This document shows positions 1-12,490 of a DNA stretch of 64,000 nucleotides, in pieces (position 1 is the stretch's first letter; each line of letters starts with the position of its first letter). Origin of the DNA: Takifugu bimaculatus (taxonomy: Eukaryota > Chordata > Actinopteri > Tetraodontiformes > Tetraodontidae); the NCBI GenBank assembly GCA_004026145.2, contig CP034992.1, positions 4,972,993 through 5,036,992 of the forward strand. The letters are read 5' to 3'. The notes under the pieces are model-generated. The model was not told the DNA's origin, made no database searches, and saw only the letters and a program-made list of their open reading frames with translations. Both the position numbers and the translations under genes were made by a program.

Positions 1-6
1 GCATAG

Positions 7-159
7 TTTACTGGTGTTGATAAGTTCCTCTGGAAGAAGGTGAACTATGAACTGGCCATTTGGGAGACAACGGAGAACAAGGACTGTGTCAGCATCCAAT
101 GGGACGGGAAGAAGAAGACAAGGTCATCCAAGAAGAAGGACTGGATTGGACTGAATTAG
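7..159 (+). CDS. Possible terminal coding exon of an unidentified gene
   Basis: After an AG at positions 5-6 an open frame runs about 50 codons to a TAG at 157-159. It encodes a lysine- and tryptophan-rich peptide (KFLWKKVNYELAIWETT near its start, KKKDWIGLN at its end). The composition looks coding rather than random, and the frame would be a last exon if the gene continues off the left edge. I do not recognise the family. No canonical AATAAA follows closely, and there is no second exon in the window to test it. It may equally be a chance open frame. Confidence 0.22.
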   Translation, partial: FTGVDKFLWKKVNYELAIWETTENKDCVSIQWDGKKKTRSSKKKDWIGLN

Positions 160-2107
160 CATCAATAATTTACATATGTGTTTCTATAAAAGATTGGGTC
201 AAGGGATAGTTAGGTGGTCAGACTTCATGCCCTGACAATTGACTCTGTTATTGTAGGGTTTTGAACTGGCCCGGAGCTCTGTAATATTTGTATCTTGAAT
301 TGGTTCTATTTGCTAAATACATTTTGAAATTGGCATTTTTCTTCTTGAAGTCTTCATTCAAAGAACACGCGGATTAGCAGTGACACACGAGAGGTACTGC
401 AATCCAACACTACCAACACATCAATGTCTGGATCCAAACAGTCAGTAAAAGCTGTAGTTGATCAGCTTGATTAACTTACTGGCTACTTGCACCTGCACGA
501 AATCAATGGAATGATTAAAATCACAGCTTCTTGTCCTCTAAATGCATCAAGAGGAAAGCATAAGGAACACAGAAGAGAAAGTCCACGCACAAATAAACTC
601 TGCTCCGTTAAACCACGGACTCCTTTTCTCCCGGTTTCTGTTTCCAAGGCAGCCGCGTTATAAAGGGCGTTGAGTCGAATGAGGGCACAGGTGCTAGAGC
701 GCAGAGGCACATGACATCGAGACCTCTGTCACCAACCTGTGAACGACAGTAAGAGGGTCGAGTGGTGGAGTTAAAATAATTCCTGACAATGACAAAGCGA
801 GCTGGAGGCACTGAGGATATTTACAAAATCACACGCTGCTGCGCTGTCATTGGTCTGGTGAGGAGCACAAATAGTCACGATCTGTTTCTCGTTTTCTCTG
901 AACGTTGTGGATTCAGCAGGATGTGGGTGGAAACTAGGGTCTCCCGAGACCAGCAGCAGTCGTCTTTAAACTATTTCCAGCAACATACGCAAATTACTGA
1001 CATTATGGAAGCCTGAAGCTTCTGTAGCACCGCATGTGTCGGTGAGGAGGAGGCTGGTAAATGGATTTGTGATTTAGTGTGGAGCTATATGACAAATCTC
1101 CCAGGAATATAAGGGGACAACAGGGAATGGGAAGTGGAAAAAAAAACACACGGCTGCGGAAAAACAGCCAGCGAAGATCTGCGTGCAAGACGCAAAGAGC
1201 GTGATCTCCCGTTGAAGGTTACTGGCTGGTCGGGGACTGAGAGCAGGCAAGGGAGCGTGTAAACACACTATAAAAGAGAATTTCAGTATTAAAAGTCAGT
1301 GGATCGTTAAAGGTTTGTGAGCTTTGACACAACGTGGTGCATTTGAGAAAGCAGAAGAAACATGTTAAAACCACGTGAGCAGCACTTGTAAACAAAATGT
1401 CCCCAGGAGCAGAGGTTTCTCTTCCCGCAAGCCTTACATCAGCCTGTTCCTAACCTCTGCTGCCATTAGGTCCCCAAAGACCACTTCAGTCACAAAAGAC
1501 CTGGTCGATGATTGCCTCAGCGAAGAGCGGCAGGATAACTGCAAAGGTTAGATGCTTGGCAAATGGACAGATATTGCCGAGGTGGCGGGAAAAGCAATCT
1601 GGCTGCATGATGCGGCGACGGAGAGGAGAGCACTTTAATGAAAAATGTTACATTTGCAAAGCCAAACTTAATAAATTTACCTGATTTTAAAACCATTCAG
1701 GATGAGGTTGCAAGAGCAGGGCCCTTCATCAGAAGAAATGCATCTTTCCTATTGTTTTTTTATTTTTATTTGACTTGAAGTACATAAAAAATGCTGGAAA
1801 ATCTCCATTTTAAAGAGCTATAAAAGCTCAGTTTAGGGCATTCCTGGATATTTGAGGGGTAGCATAGCAACAAATGGATTCATGCTGAAGTCCAACATGC
1901 TGCAAAGGAACCAAGTTCCATAAAAACTGCTGACCGCTGACCTGCTGATACTGTACTTCTTAAGCTAGGATCAGCAACAGCTAGCATCACATCACACTGA
2001 ATTTGCACAAAAGACAAAATGTGTTGCTTATTTCACCTCTCAGTTGATATTACCAGTGCAAATGCAACTACAAAAAAATGGACATAAAGCAAAGTAGCAC
2101 CCAGGGG

Positions 2108-2131
2108 ATATATATATATATATATATATAT
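2108..2131. repeat. (TA)n microsatellite
   Basis: An uninterrupted run of alternating TA dinucleotides, about 24 bases long. Confidence 0.9.
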
Positions 2132-2844
2132 GACTATTTTCTTTTGACATTTTCTATTCCTGTGACTATTATTTGGAAAACTGACCGCTGTGAACATCAG
2201 AGTAGTGTACAGGGGAACCCATTCTCACTCTATTTAACACTGCACTGCACCCCTCTGGATCTCATTCTCTGTCACAAACCGGACACGTTAGTAGCAAAAA
2301 GGGAGCCTGCACGTCAAAAAATGAACCACAACGAATTTATCAGAAAATCTCAAGGAAGCTTTAACTCAAAGGGCAATTTTATTCTGAAACCAGTAAAAGC
2401 AAAGTATATCATGAAGCAGCAGCCTCAGACCTGAGAATGAAACTCGGGCTAGTGTGAAGCCAGGTGTGTTGCTTTTAATCGCTCTCTAATTAAGCCTCCT
2501 GCAAGTGGAAGAGGCTCCCTGGGGAGCGGTGACTTAGAGAACAGCTTTGCTGAATGCAATGATCTCACTTCTAGCCTGACATATGGTGGGCCAGGAAAAT
2601 GTCACATCAGAGACATTTAATCAGCTGCAACACGTCGCAGCAACACCTTCCGCCTCTGACAACAAATTCTGACTCCATGTGAGAATTAATTTTCAGTGGT
2701 GAAAATGCCGTGAAATGGATGAGAGTCTGCTCATCGGTGCCTTCGGCTCACAACTATACCAGGTGTAATTACACAGGTATAACAAACTCATTAAATTACT
2801 TATGTTAAAAACTTCTAAAACAAAATGAATTTTATATAAACACC

Positions 2845-2862
2845 TATATATATATATATATA
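2845..2862. repeat. (TA)n microsatellite
   Basis: A second short run of alternating TA, with further AT-rich sequence on both sides. Confidence 0.85.
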
Positions 2863-5800
2863 TTCTATAAATATGTTTTATATATAACTGCATTTCATTG
2901 ATCAAATTCAATCATTTTTTATGAGTTAACCTCTTGACAAAATTTTGAATCTTCAGGTATTGAAGTGAGTTCAAACCCAGAACCTCTACAAAATGGCGAT
3001 GACTGGATGACCAGCTATCAAGGTCTCATCGGGGAGGGCAGTTCTGGTTGCACACCCACACCTCCTGACTCTATAAGCCTGCAAATCTGAGGAGGCAACG
3101 GCGCAATCGCTACCCGTGACATCGAAAACGAGAAAAGGCACAACACGAGGCGGGAAAACGTTTACCGCTGCCCAGATGTCACACTGGTATTTCCCAGAAG
3201 AAGCAGCACAGAGATTAAAAAGATGAATGGCAGCGAAAATAATCTGGCTATTCCTTCGAGACGAGCTAGTGGGCTGCAGAAATGACGCAAAGCGAGAGGA
3301 CGAGCAGCAGGAATACGCACATGGATATTACTTTTTAATGGGATGACTGTCGCAAAAATGCAATAGAAAGATCCCAATAAAACAAGTGCAACAGAATGGT
3401 CGAGAAGAATGAAAGTGTGTTAAACAAGAACTTCAGCAGCCGGATAATTAACTTCTCTACCGGCACCAGAGGGATATCGACTGATGATAGACGCCGTACC
3501 ACCACTGGAACACTCTGGTCTGGACCAATTTGATTCTAATGAAAGGAAAAAAAAATGTTGACTTTGTTTGAACCCCACAGTTTTGCCCTCAGACGGTGCT
3601 GTTGCCACAGAGCTCTGACAACTAGATCTGCTCTGATCTGGATGTTTTACATCAAGTCTTTGTTGTTTAAAAATCTGATTTGCCACAGCCCCGGCTCCCC
3701 GCCCTGCCTGCAGCGCTGGGTCGACTGGAAGAAATGCTCATCAACATGTAAGAAGCAGAGAGGAAAAAGAAGACCGAGGGGACATAACAGCCGTCCCTGG
3801 TGAGTGTTAGTGCGGAAAACAAACAAAAAAAACACGCACACACACACAAAAACACACATGCACGCTCCAAACCCCTTGTTGCTCTGGTGTTTGTAGCAGG
3901 CGAACACAGATGTGGCTGCTTAGGGTGCAAAAGAGGAATTATCCACCTCAAGAGCACAATTGTGAAATCAATTCTCTCATTGTAATCACAATTTGAAGTG
4001 AACAACAAAAAAAAAGAATTGGAAAAAAAATGGCAGTAATTCACACTTGCCTTATTTTTAGTGAGTTTTTATCTGTGCTGCCACAAACAAGCCGACGAAA
4101 ACTGACCGAAAACTTGCATCACTATTATGGATTCATACCTGCAGCCACATATTTCACAGGTTTGACATGAACTTCATATCTGAAAGCGTCACGGTTACAC
4201 CGGTCTGGAGTAAATTTAGTTTCCTTCATTAAGATGCAAAGGTATGCTTTGAGTTGCCTGAAAAAAAATCTAATCAGACCATCAATTCAGCCGAGGGAAG
4301 CTGCAAGAAGGCTCCAGTATCGGTGGCTGCCCCGGAAAATCTAAGGATCGTGGCAGCCGTTGGTTTAATCCTGGGCTCATTTCCATCACTGTGATGTTTA
4401 TTGGTGCTAAAAATGCAGCTTCAGACACTAAAACAGCCCATAAATGAAGTAAAAGTCTTCTGGATTACGTGTGCAGAGGTAGCAGTGAGGAGTCACATTG
4501 ACTACATACATTTATTCTATAGCATTAGGTGCCACCAGAATGTGTCCTATATGGGAATAAATATAAGTGGCCTCCCTACTGAGACGCCAAAATATGCTCT
4601 AGCCAGCTAGCTCACCACGATGGGGACTAAAATGGCAGAGCAGTGCAAAGTTGCGAGGCGTCCTGCTGAGTTTAAGTGGTCTTGTAATGGCAGATAAATA
4701 CCGAGTGGATGAAACTTTCATCCCAAGTCAGGCTCAGACATAAACGGATTACATGATGCGAAAGCGGAGGGTGGATTTCTCAACGACCGACATGCAAAAT
4801 AGATACAAATAGAAGGCAAAATTCCCTTCTGTATCTTACTTCCTGCTTGTTTATTTCCTTTAACACACAGGACGTGACCTTCAGATGCACTGCAGCTGTT
4901 TCCAGATCAGTTAAGGGCGGTGCTAGATGTAAATAAACGGCTCGGTACAGAGTTACGCAAACAAAAAGTGTCAAGAATCCTGCAACCTCATAGTGGCATA
5001 AAGTATGTGGGTGTTTTTAATTTCAACGTGGCTGCTGCGAAGGATCCTGTGTTCTCCTCTGTGGAAGACAACAGGACACAAAGACAGCTCTGCAGCTTCT
5101 GCTGCTCTTCCTCCATTGAGGAGCAGCGTGAGCATCATGTGCTGCACGTTGTCGTAATTTTATCCATCAGGTCTGTGTCTTAAAGGTGTGACATGTGGCG
5201 TGAAGGTCTGGGACACCCTCACACTGGAAATAAGTGTACATATGTTAAAGAGAGGACTTGAAAGCAGACTCAACTCTAGCTGGGGCTCTGAGCCGCTGCA
5301 GAGATCACCTGCAGGAACACTGACAAGCTCCCGTCACCTTTCAGAGATCCTGTGGTTGTTCGAAGTTCCTTCCTCGTGCGTGCGTGTGTTATGTCACTAA
5401 CCTGGATGCATCAGAGGTTAAACACTCTCATGCAAATTGTTGAAAAAAGGAATAAAGTGTTTTTTCCTCTTAATTATGTACATAAATGGTGCTAGACACA
5501 ATTAGGGCAACGGTGGGAATATTAATGACAGTGACAGTCTGTCTTCTGTCCATTTATTGTTCTCCTCCCGATACTGTCACCTCCCGATCTCTACAAAGAC
5601 ACACACTCCTGACCTGTCAGGTTCCAGCAATTTTCAGACAATTTAAATGGACAGAGTGTTGTCCGTCATCCCATTAAAGGTCAAAAGGTTCTTTTTCCAT
5701 TTAAAAAAAGTAATGGGATAATAATAACAGCATGATTACTGGTTAAAGTGATACCGTCATAGTGTGTCTGCAGCCATTTTTGGACCCTTTAAATCCTCTC

Positions 5801-6839
5801 TGTTAACACGGTGCAGCAGAGTCAGGGGTCTGCTCCACTTTAATTGGGTTATTGACCCTCTGTCCAGGTTCTTTACAGCCCTTAATTATGGCTGCCACTA
5901 AAGCTGCGTCTATACCTGCGGAGCAAATATCCAATTATGGTTCTGTCACAGTCATAAATATCTCGGTCGGTTCCTAATCAAAGTCATAGTTTGCCCCAAA
6001 ATGCGAATCTTCTCATTAACATCTCAGTTACAGTTAATGTGTTCTGTTGAAAGTGCTTGAAATTTGAGTTAGAACAAGAACTAGTGGGACTTTTCTATAC
6101 ATAAATGTTTAAATCATGGTCAAAGGTGAGTGTCGAGGTGTGTGTAGAGCTGGAATTCAGCTGGGCCTAAAGTGTTCCGAGAATATTCTCTGATGCACGT
6201 GTGCTGTCCTGTTTACTGCCAAGCAAAAATATGCACGTGAGACCAACAGAAGAGAGCAGTGGTTGGGACAAATCAGTGAAGAAAGAGAGGTGAGGGGGGA
6301 GGAGGGGGGAGGAGGAAAAAGCAACTGACAGATGACAAATGCCAAACAGGAAGCTACTTGAAGTAAAATAATGAGGTGATTTATCCACAGAAAGAGCCAA
6401 TTAGAGGACAATTTTTCTATCTGCATGGATGCTGGCAGCAAGACAGGGAGGTGATGATGCGCTCTCCCTCCCTCTCATGCACTCAGACTTCCTGTCTTCA
6501 TGTGTCCCGAAGCATTTGTTTATTCCTTCATTTACACTATCAAAGTTATCCACAGCGGAACAAGCGTCAGTGGTGACACAGATTAGAACACAAACCCTTC
6601 CATCCACACTTTCCACTCTTATCCCCCTCCTTCTCCTCCCTCTAACCCTTCACTCCTGCTCTTTCTCCTTTCAAATCTTCCTTACCCATCATACCACTAG
6701 TATGTCATTTGTTGGTCATTTTTCTTAACCCCCACATTAAAAATAGGGACAAAAATGCAAGAACAGGAGTGAATTCCAGTATGAATTATAATTATTCACT
6801 CTGTTCTGCCTTGAAATTCACAACTGAAGAACTCTTATT

Positions 6840-7560
6840 TAGTGCGAGGTGAGAGGGGCCACCAGAGAGCCTTTTCCTTCTCGGCAGCATATGCCTGTCT
6901 CTTGGCTGTTAAGTCACGCACGAACCAGGGCAACACGCGCGCCTTTGATGTGCAGGATGTACAGCGAGATGTTTGCAGCGCGGAGTCTCTGAGGAGCGTG
7001 GGAGAAACACACAGCCTCGGAGCCCGCAACTGTGTCACGCACCTACTCCCACATCCAGCAGCTTTTCTGCTGGCAAAATCCAGAATCCACGGTTAAATCG
7101 ATATTTTCCTGAAGTAATGCTGCACGGCAACAATCTATCTCGACTATAAATAACTCAATTGTTTATGCGCATAAATTTGGTGGGACACGCGTTTGAATTT
7201 CCAAAAGTGAAACAGGCGCACGGAGGTTCCTTTTGAAATCCATAAAGATGCATCTTTTTAAGTGAAAATGCGAGTTTGGTGCTGCGGAACTTTGCGTTTG
7301 GGCGCAAAGGAGACAGATGTCAATGCACAGAAACTTGCAAACGTACCTCTGGAGTGCGGAAAGCGCGCTCAGGGATCCGAGCCCGCAGGCAGGTGTGTTG
7401 ATGGGAAGCGTCCCTCCTGTCCTGGGCAGGAGCCGAGCACATGCTCAACGGCAGCGGCAGCTCCTGCAGCCGGCTGGACGGACGGATGCGCGCAGCTCAG
7501 CCTCCTCTCGCTGCAGACACGGCTGACTGGAGGAAGGAGGCGGGGCCACATCCGAGGAAG
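6840..7560 (-). promoter_or_regulatory. GC-richer, CpG-containing block; possible promoter/first exon
   Basis: This block is visibly richer in G, C and CpG than its neighbours (runs such as acacgcgcgcc and gcggaaagcgcgctc). On the minus strand a good donor, CCAGAG|GTACGT, lies with the exon edge at 7347. A GC box (GGCCCCGCC) lies upstream of it near 7540. Together these resemble a CpG promoter with a noncoding or short first exon of a minus-strand gene running toward the left edge. No downstream exon was identified, so the gene is unknown and the call is tentative. Confidence 0.22.
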
Positions 7561-9029
7561 CGGTCGCTCACTTCACATCTTTTCAAACGTTTAGGAAAAA
7601 GAAAAAAAAAACCCGGAAAAACAGCTGTTTTCACACACTTTAGCAACTTGAACAGATCTGATCTCTCCAAGGTCTTCTGGCTCCTCTTCATCCATTATCA
7701 CATGTCCTGTTAAGAGCACGCGCGGACACACTTTGATTTATACAAAGTTACAAAAATTGATTTATGTCCAATCAGATATTTTACTGCACACAATTACAGC
7801 TGCGATCATACAGAGACTACTCCGGATGACTGATGACTGCCCTCTGAACTCTCCTTCCCGCATCTTCATACATCCATCAGCTTTCATTTATTGCTGATAT
7901 AGTCTGTTTGAATTGAAACAGCTGAGTGCAGCCATAACCTCAGTTTGCAGACATTTTTCACTGTAGATGCCGAGAATAAATTCTCAAAGTTCAGCGCGTG
8001 GGTGGTCTGTTCAAATGCTTAGAGAAACAAGTTATTAGTTCATGAGGTGAAACAGCTGAGCATGTCTCCTATCTCTACCCATTTTATTTACAATGAAAAG
8101 ATATTTTCTAGGGCATTTAAGTTTGTTGACTTCAGTCTTAAGATAACTTTTTCCTTTTCTTATTGTACTGTATTTCTGGCTATATTGTTATGTCATTAAA
8201 GCACTTTAAAGTGTGTAGTGTACCAGTTCTTAGTTTATAAAAAAGGATAAACCTGTAAATAAAACAACCAAGCAGGGACATTTGGGAAGTGAACAGAACA
8301 CACAACTGCACTTACATGATGGAAGTGAACAAAAATGTCTGAATTCAGGATATTTAATAGAGGCAATCAAAACAATACAAAATCTGTCACCCAGAATACA
8401 ATAAAATATGCAATATTTGCATCATTTAACGGCAGCTTCAACCATCAAATAAAATACTGACAATGCATGAGACATTTGTAAAATAAAGAAACATTTATAA
8501 TCAGTCTGCCAGATTGTTTAAACTCTTTTTGCTACCATCCAAGGGGGCAGAAGTGGTCCTTGAACCACCAGCTGTACCCACCAGCACTGGTTTCCCTCTC
8601 CGTGTAATGGTTTGCTTCTGCCCCCTCTCTGGTCGCAGCTGCTCGCTCTTGCCTAATTTTCCTCCTCTGGTTTTCTAAAGCAGAGGGAGGCTGCAGCTGA
8701 CAGGACAGTGGAGGCCAAGGGACAATTAAGGAAATGTGGAGGAGACAGCTGGACCTGTTGCCAACCACGCACACACACAAACGTGCACAGATCAAGCATC
8801 ATCATCATCATCTAACGGACTAAAGCTACACATCTTCACGCTGGACTTACTCGACCCTTACTGGGGGGGGGGGCATTAAAAACCACTTTATTTATTCCTT
8901 TGACCAAAAAAGTGTTTGGGAGAGCTGCTTCTTGATAAACAGCAGGTGTGCAACAGGACAAAAGGGAAAAATTGCACAGGAAAATGTCAAAGATGTGTCC
9001 TGCCTCCAACCTCACCAGGCTCTAGTCTA
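7561..9029. other. Intergenic and probable 3' UTR of cidec
   Basis: No coding exon was recognised. The right part should hold the cidec 3' UTR (minus strand), and a TTTATT (AATAAA on the minus strand) sits at 8888-8893. A short (ATC)n run near 8796-8811 and a G-run near 8863-8873 are the only simple-sequence features. Confidence 0.5.
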
Positions 9030-10828
9030 TCACAACTGTGAAGCTCTTCCCAGCAGCATACTCTGCAGCTGCCTGATCCTGCTCTCCTGCGGCAGGCTCA
9101 GAGTCTTTGCTGCCTGCTCCTCCTGCAGGAGGTACTCGATGTAGCAGGAGGAGCCCAGCAGGATGTGTCCTGCAGCCTGCATGGAGAAGACGGCCCATCT
9201 CAAAGCCTCCCTGGAAGCACAGCGGAGAAATTAGTGGCCATAACAGGCAACATGTAAGAAGTGACCAACAGCAGGTGAGAGGAACCAAACACAAACCTCC
9301 TTTAGTGCAACATGAGCGTGAGAGCCTGATATCTGACAGGTCGTGAAAATGTAATCCTCTTTGACTAAAGCTTTGCACGGACACCGAAAACCAGCAATGA
9401 CATAACCGCACCCAAAAATAATCAAAATAAAATCCCATCTTTGTAGCGCCGCAAATGACCATCGACCCAGCCCAGGTCACATGGTGGGGCAAACTATTGA
9501 AATCTGAAATTACACAGAATTACTGCAGATGACTGTACGTGTTAGACAAATGATGGTAGTTATGGAGGTTCAGTGTGTGAGAAACTGGATAAAACTGTTG
9601 GAGGTTTAATCTCTCAGTGAAGTCACCACATTCTGTGACGGGTCAAGCACAAAAAATAAAATCATCATAAATCTTCAGGGGTTTGGCACTCACTTCAGCA
9701 TCTTTTTTGCAGCATAACAGCGCAGATCATAGGACACGGAATAAACTCCATAGAAGGTAGCTTTCACGTTCAGGCAGCCAATGAAGTCTTCGGGGTTGTT
9801 CTTGTAGAGGTCGAATGTCAGCCTAGCCACATCTGTCCGTTTCCATAGCCTGAAATCACTGGGCTGACCTCTGAAGGGGCTTTTCTGGGAGAGGAGAAAG
9901 AGACAGCTGGATGAAATGGGTCTGGAGCATTTCGTTGCAGTGGTACCGAGAGGGTGCACTAGCAGGCTGTTGGATCAGACTGGAGCTGATGAGACAAATG
10001 AAACAAGGTCTCTGCATGAGGTCGAGAGAGCACATATTTCAAAGCAGGATTTAAACCCAATCTGTTCTCACCGCTTCATCCTTTATAGAGCTATTTAATG
10101 TAGCTTCAACAATGCCCTCTAGTGGTTAAACGTGGAAGAGCCAAACACTCTCTTACTGTATCTGGGGTCCATTTCTGGTCTTTCTCAAGGACCATGAGAA
10201 CAGAGTTTTCAGGCAGTGCCTGGAAAAATCCCTCTGTGTCCACCCCTGTGCCATCTTCATCCAGGACCAAGCCACTGACGCAAAGGACACTCAACGACTC
10301 TCCGACCTGAGAAAGTGCGTATGCATTACTCAACTGATGGGCGGGGTGCCTCAGTTTCAACGAGGACGCCGCTCAAGTCACATACACAGTCGGTTAATAC
10401 GTCCTAAATGAGGTCTGTGCAGGCGTCCTTTTTGCTGACGCATTAAGCTGGTCACTGTTAATAAATTCAGTACTTTAGACAGTTTTTATGTAACACGACA
10501 GCCCAAAAACCCAAGTGGACCATTCAGTGCCTCACATCTCCACTTCACCTTGTTAATCAGGTCTGCCAGACTGTATGCCATGATCCCCTTCTTCAAGCTG
10601 CGGTCTGCGTTCGTGACTCTGAAGGGCCTCGGCCGAGATGCTCGGCCTGTCAGGAGCTGTTGCGTCATGGAAGCGCTGGCTGTTACACACCTGAGAACAG
10701 CAACATCTCATAACTCGTGTTCTTTCGTTGGTTTCCTTGAGCAACATATCCAGCCCACGGTGGAGGGCCTCTTACTTGGAGAGGGAAGATGTAGTCAGAA
10801 CGCTGAAGGACTTCATTGCGTAATCCAT
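9030..10828 (-). CDS. cidec: cidec (cell death-inducing DFFA-like effector c, Fsp27)
   Basis: Five coding exons on the minus strand, in transcript order: 10828-10776, 10690-10549, 10306-10157, 9884-9694 and 9210-9030. All phases agree and give 238 residues, the same length as human CIDEC as I recall it. The N-terminus (MDYAMKSFSVL) matches CIDEC rather than CIDEA or CIDEB. The CIDE-N domain (about residues 36-115) contains RPFRVTNADRSLKKGIMAYS. The CIDE-C domain (about 130-215) contains DVARLTFDLYK, DFIGCLNVKATFY and GHILLGSSCYIEYLL. CIDEC sits at lipid-droplet contact sites and drives lipid transfer and droplet growth in fat-storing cells. The stop is TGA at 9030-9032. An upstream noncoding exon near 12.4 kb is possible. 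Confidence 0.95.
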
Positions 10829-11669
10829 CTGGGTTCACCTGCGACTGAAGCAGCAGCAGGTTTTAAATTTGGAGTTAAATCTTTTAGCTTTTAAAGTGTT
10901 CATAATGAAAACTATTTTACAGCAGTGATCTTTGCCTGCCTTACATAGAAATAAACACACTCCACAATCATGTTCTCATCGATAAACAGAAACTTGACAC
11001 CTTACCAGAGGCTTGTTCTGAGTAGTTGCCTTTTCTTGAAGTGCTGGTCTGTATTCGCAACCAAACACTCCTGACAACGCTCTCTTGCTCCATTTGGTCA
11101 CTGAACTTTGTGCTGCAAAGTTGCAACTTTGTTGTGCAACTTCCCCAGATAACTCCCACTGGGCCTGCCTTATGCCTTGTGTGTGACTTTTTTTTTTTTC
11201 TTTTTTTTTTTTTAGGACAATATTTATTTTAAAAGGGTTAATTTACCAAAATAGCTCAAATTAAATGTCCTCCTTGTTTGTCACTATTTACGCTGGAAAA
11301 TGGAAATTGTGGCAGCTCCGTCTGTATGAGACTCACCTGAGACATTTGCAGTGTGACCTCCTAGACGACCTTTTATATTCACTTACTTGTCTTGTCAGAG
11401 ATTGGAGACAGGAACTATATAAAAGTATAATGGATCGATGCTCCTGAATAGTCCTACGACTCGTCATTGTTCAGAGTTCATGGGGCGTTATCTTTCGCGG
11501 TGATGTGTCAACCACACACACACCTATTTTGGTATTTATTTGGCATGCTGTGTTTAACCTTAACACTTTACAGTACTTTCTCCGCAACCACACCCATAAA
11601 CAAGGCCTACATTGAAACCCACAGAAAACATTTGAATCCTGTCACATGAAAAACGTCACTAATCTGTCA

Positions 11670-11877
11670 AGTGTCAGAAAAGGGAACCAACAAGAGAAAT
11701 CTACATGGGAAAAGAATCACAAAAAGAGCCTTTAATGGAGCTGGTGAAGAACACAGACCCACTGCAGCCATCCTGGGCTGCCACAACCAGACCCGTGGGT
11801 TTATTACCATTGTTGCTTCATTAAAGGCTCTTTTTTGGGTTCTTTTCCAACACAGAGGGCCTCTTTTTTCTGACACT
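11670..11877. mobile_element. Foldback MITE-like element, 208 bp
   Basis: The outer arms (about 11670-11745 and 11810-11877) are imperfect inverted repeats. Both begin AGTGTCAGAAAA at the outer edge and end AAAAAGAGCCTTTAATG(G/A)AGC at the inner edge, with some indels between. The centre also folds: ACCCAC pairs with GTGGGT and GCAGCC with GGCTGC. The unit would therefore form one long hairpin. The terminal AGTGTCA is reminiscent of hAT-type termini (CAGTG...), but no clear 8-bp target-site duplication is visible. It has no transposase, so it is a nonautonomous element. Confidence 0.75.
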
Positions 11878-12374
11878 GTTTACACATGACAACAATGTAG
11901 CACCTGTGTGTTGGTTTCTCCTGAACACCCTTTTTGTCCATTAGTGGAGCGGTGGGATTAGTTTTATCGTGTTTTCAAACTTGAAAAGTTACATTAAATA
12001 TGAAGGTTGCCGTTATTAGACACCATAACAGGAGGGATATGAGAAATTTAGGTTACGTTGCTGTACTTTTGAAAATGTAACATCAAATTTGGAAGAATTT
12101 AACTATGTTTTACCTTTCGAATCCTCATCTGGGTTACTTATTTATCATCTTAACCAACCCTTCAACCCACAACTTACGATAAAAGGCAACCGATTTTATT
12201 TTATTTTTTTAAACGAACTTTACCCTTTGGAGTTAAGGTATGGATGACCCTTAAGCCAATTCCAAAAACGTGGGCCAGAAAAGTAAATATTAGCCATGTA
12301 TTTAAAATGACAACAGGGAATTAAAACGCAGAAACGGTAGCAGAGAAATAGTTTATAAAATTATTTACACTTAC

Positions 12375-12490
12375 TTTTCTCTGGCGTTTTTCCTGTTTTA
12401 AGTGCGTCGCCACAGCTCACCGCCTCGGCATCAATTAGCAACACCTGCGTTATTGATGACTACCGGTCGCCATTTTGGCTCTTTTTCTCC
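12375..12490 (-). other. Putative noncoding first exon and YY1-like site
   Basis: On the minus strand the sequence GAGCCAAAATGGCGAC (complement of 12466-12481) resembles a YY1 site. About 95 bases downstream is a consensus donor, GTAAGTG, with the exon edge at 12375. This fits a noncoding 5' exon and start region for cidec, whose first coding exon lies 1.5 kb further on. An ATG within the site opens only a very short frame. It is inferred from motifs alone. Confidence 0.3.

Larger units (their letters stand above)
160..6839. other. Intergenic DNA, no gene recognised
   Basis: Many short open frames occur on both strands, but none gives a recognisable protein or a chain of exons with consistent splice phase. 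Two short TA microsatellites lie here. The rest is AT-leaning unique-looking sequence. Regulatory elements may be present but cannot be told from background by eye. Confidence 0.6.

Noticed and set aside
9022..9492. 156-codon minus-strand ORF
   Set aside because: It overlaps the last cidec exon in a different frame; the CIDE-C frame is clearly the real one.
11667..11889. Two opposite-strand ORFs starting MSEK
   Set aside because: They arise from the inverted arms of the foldback element, not from a gene.
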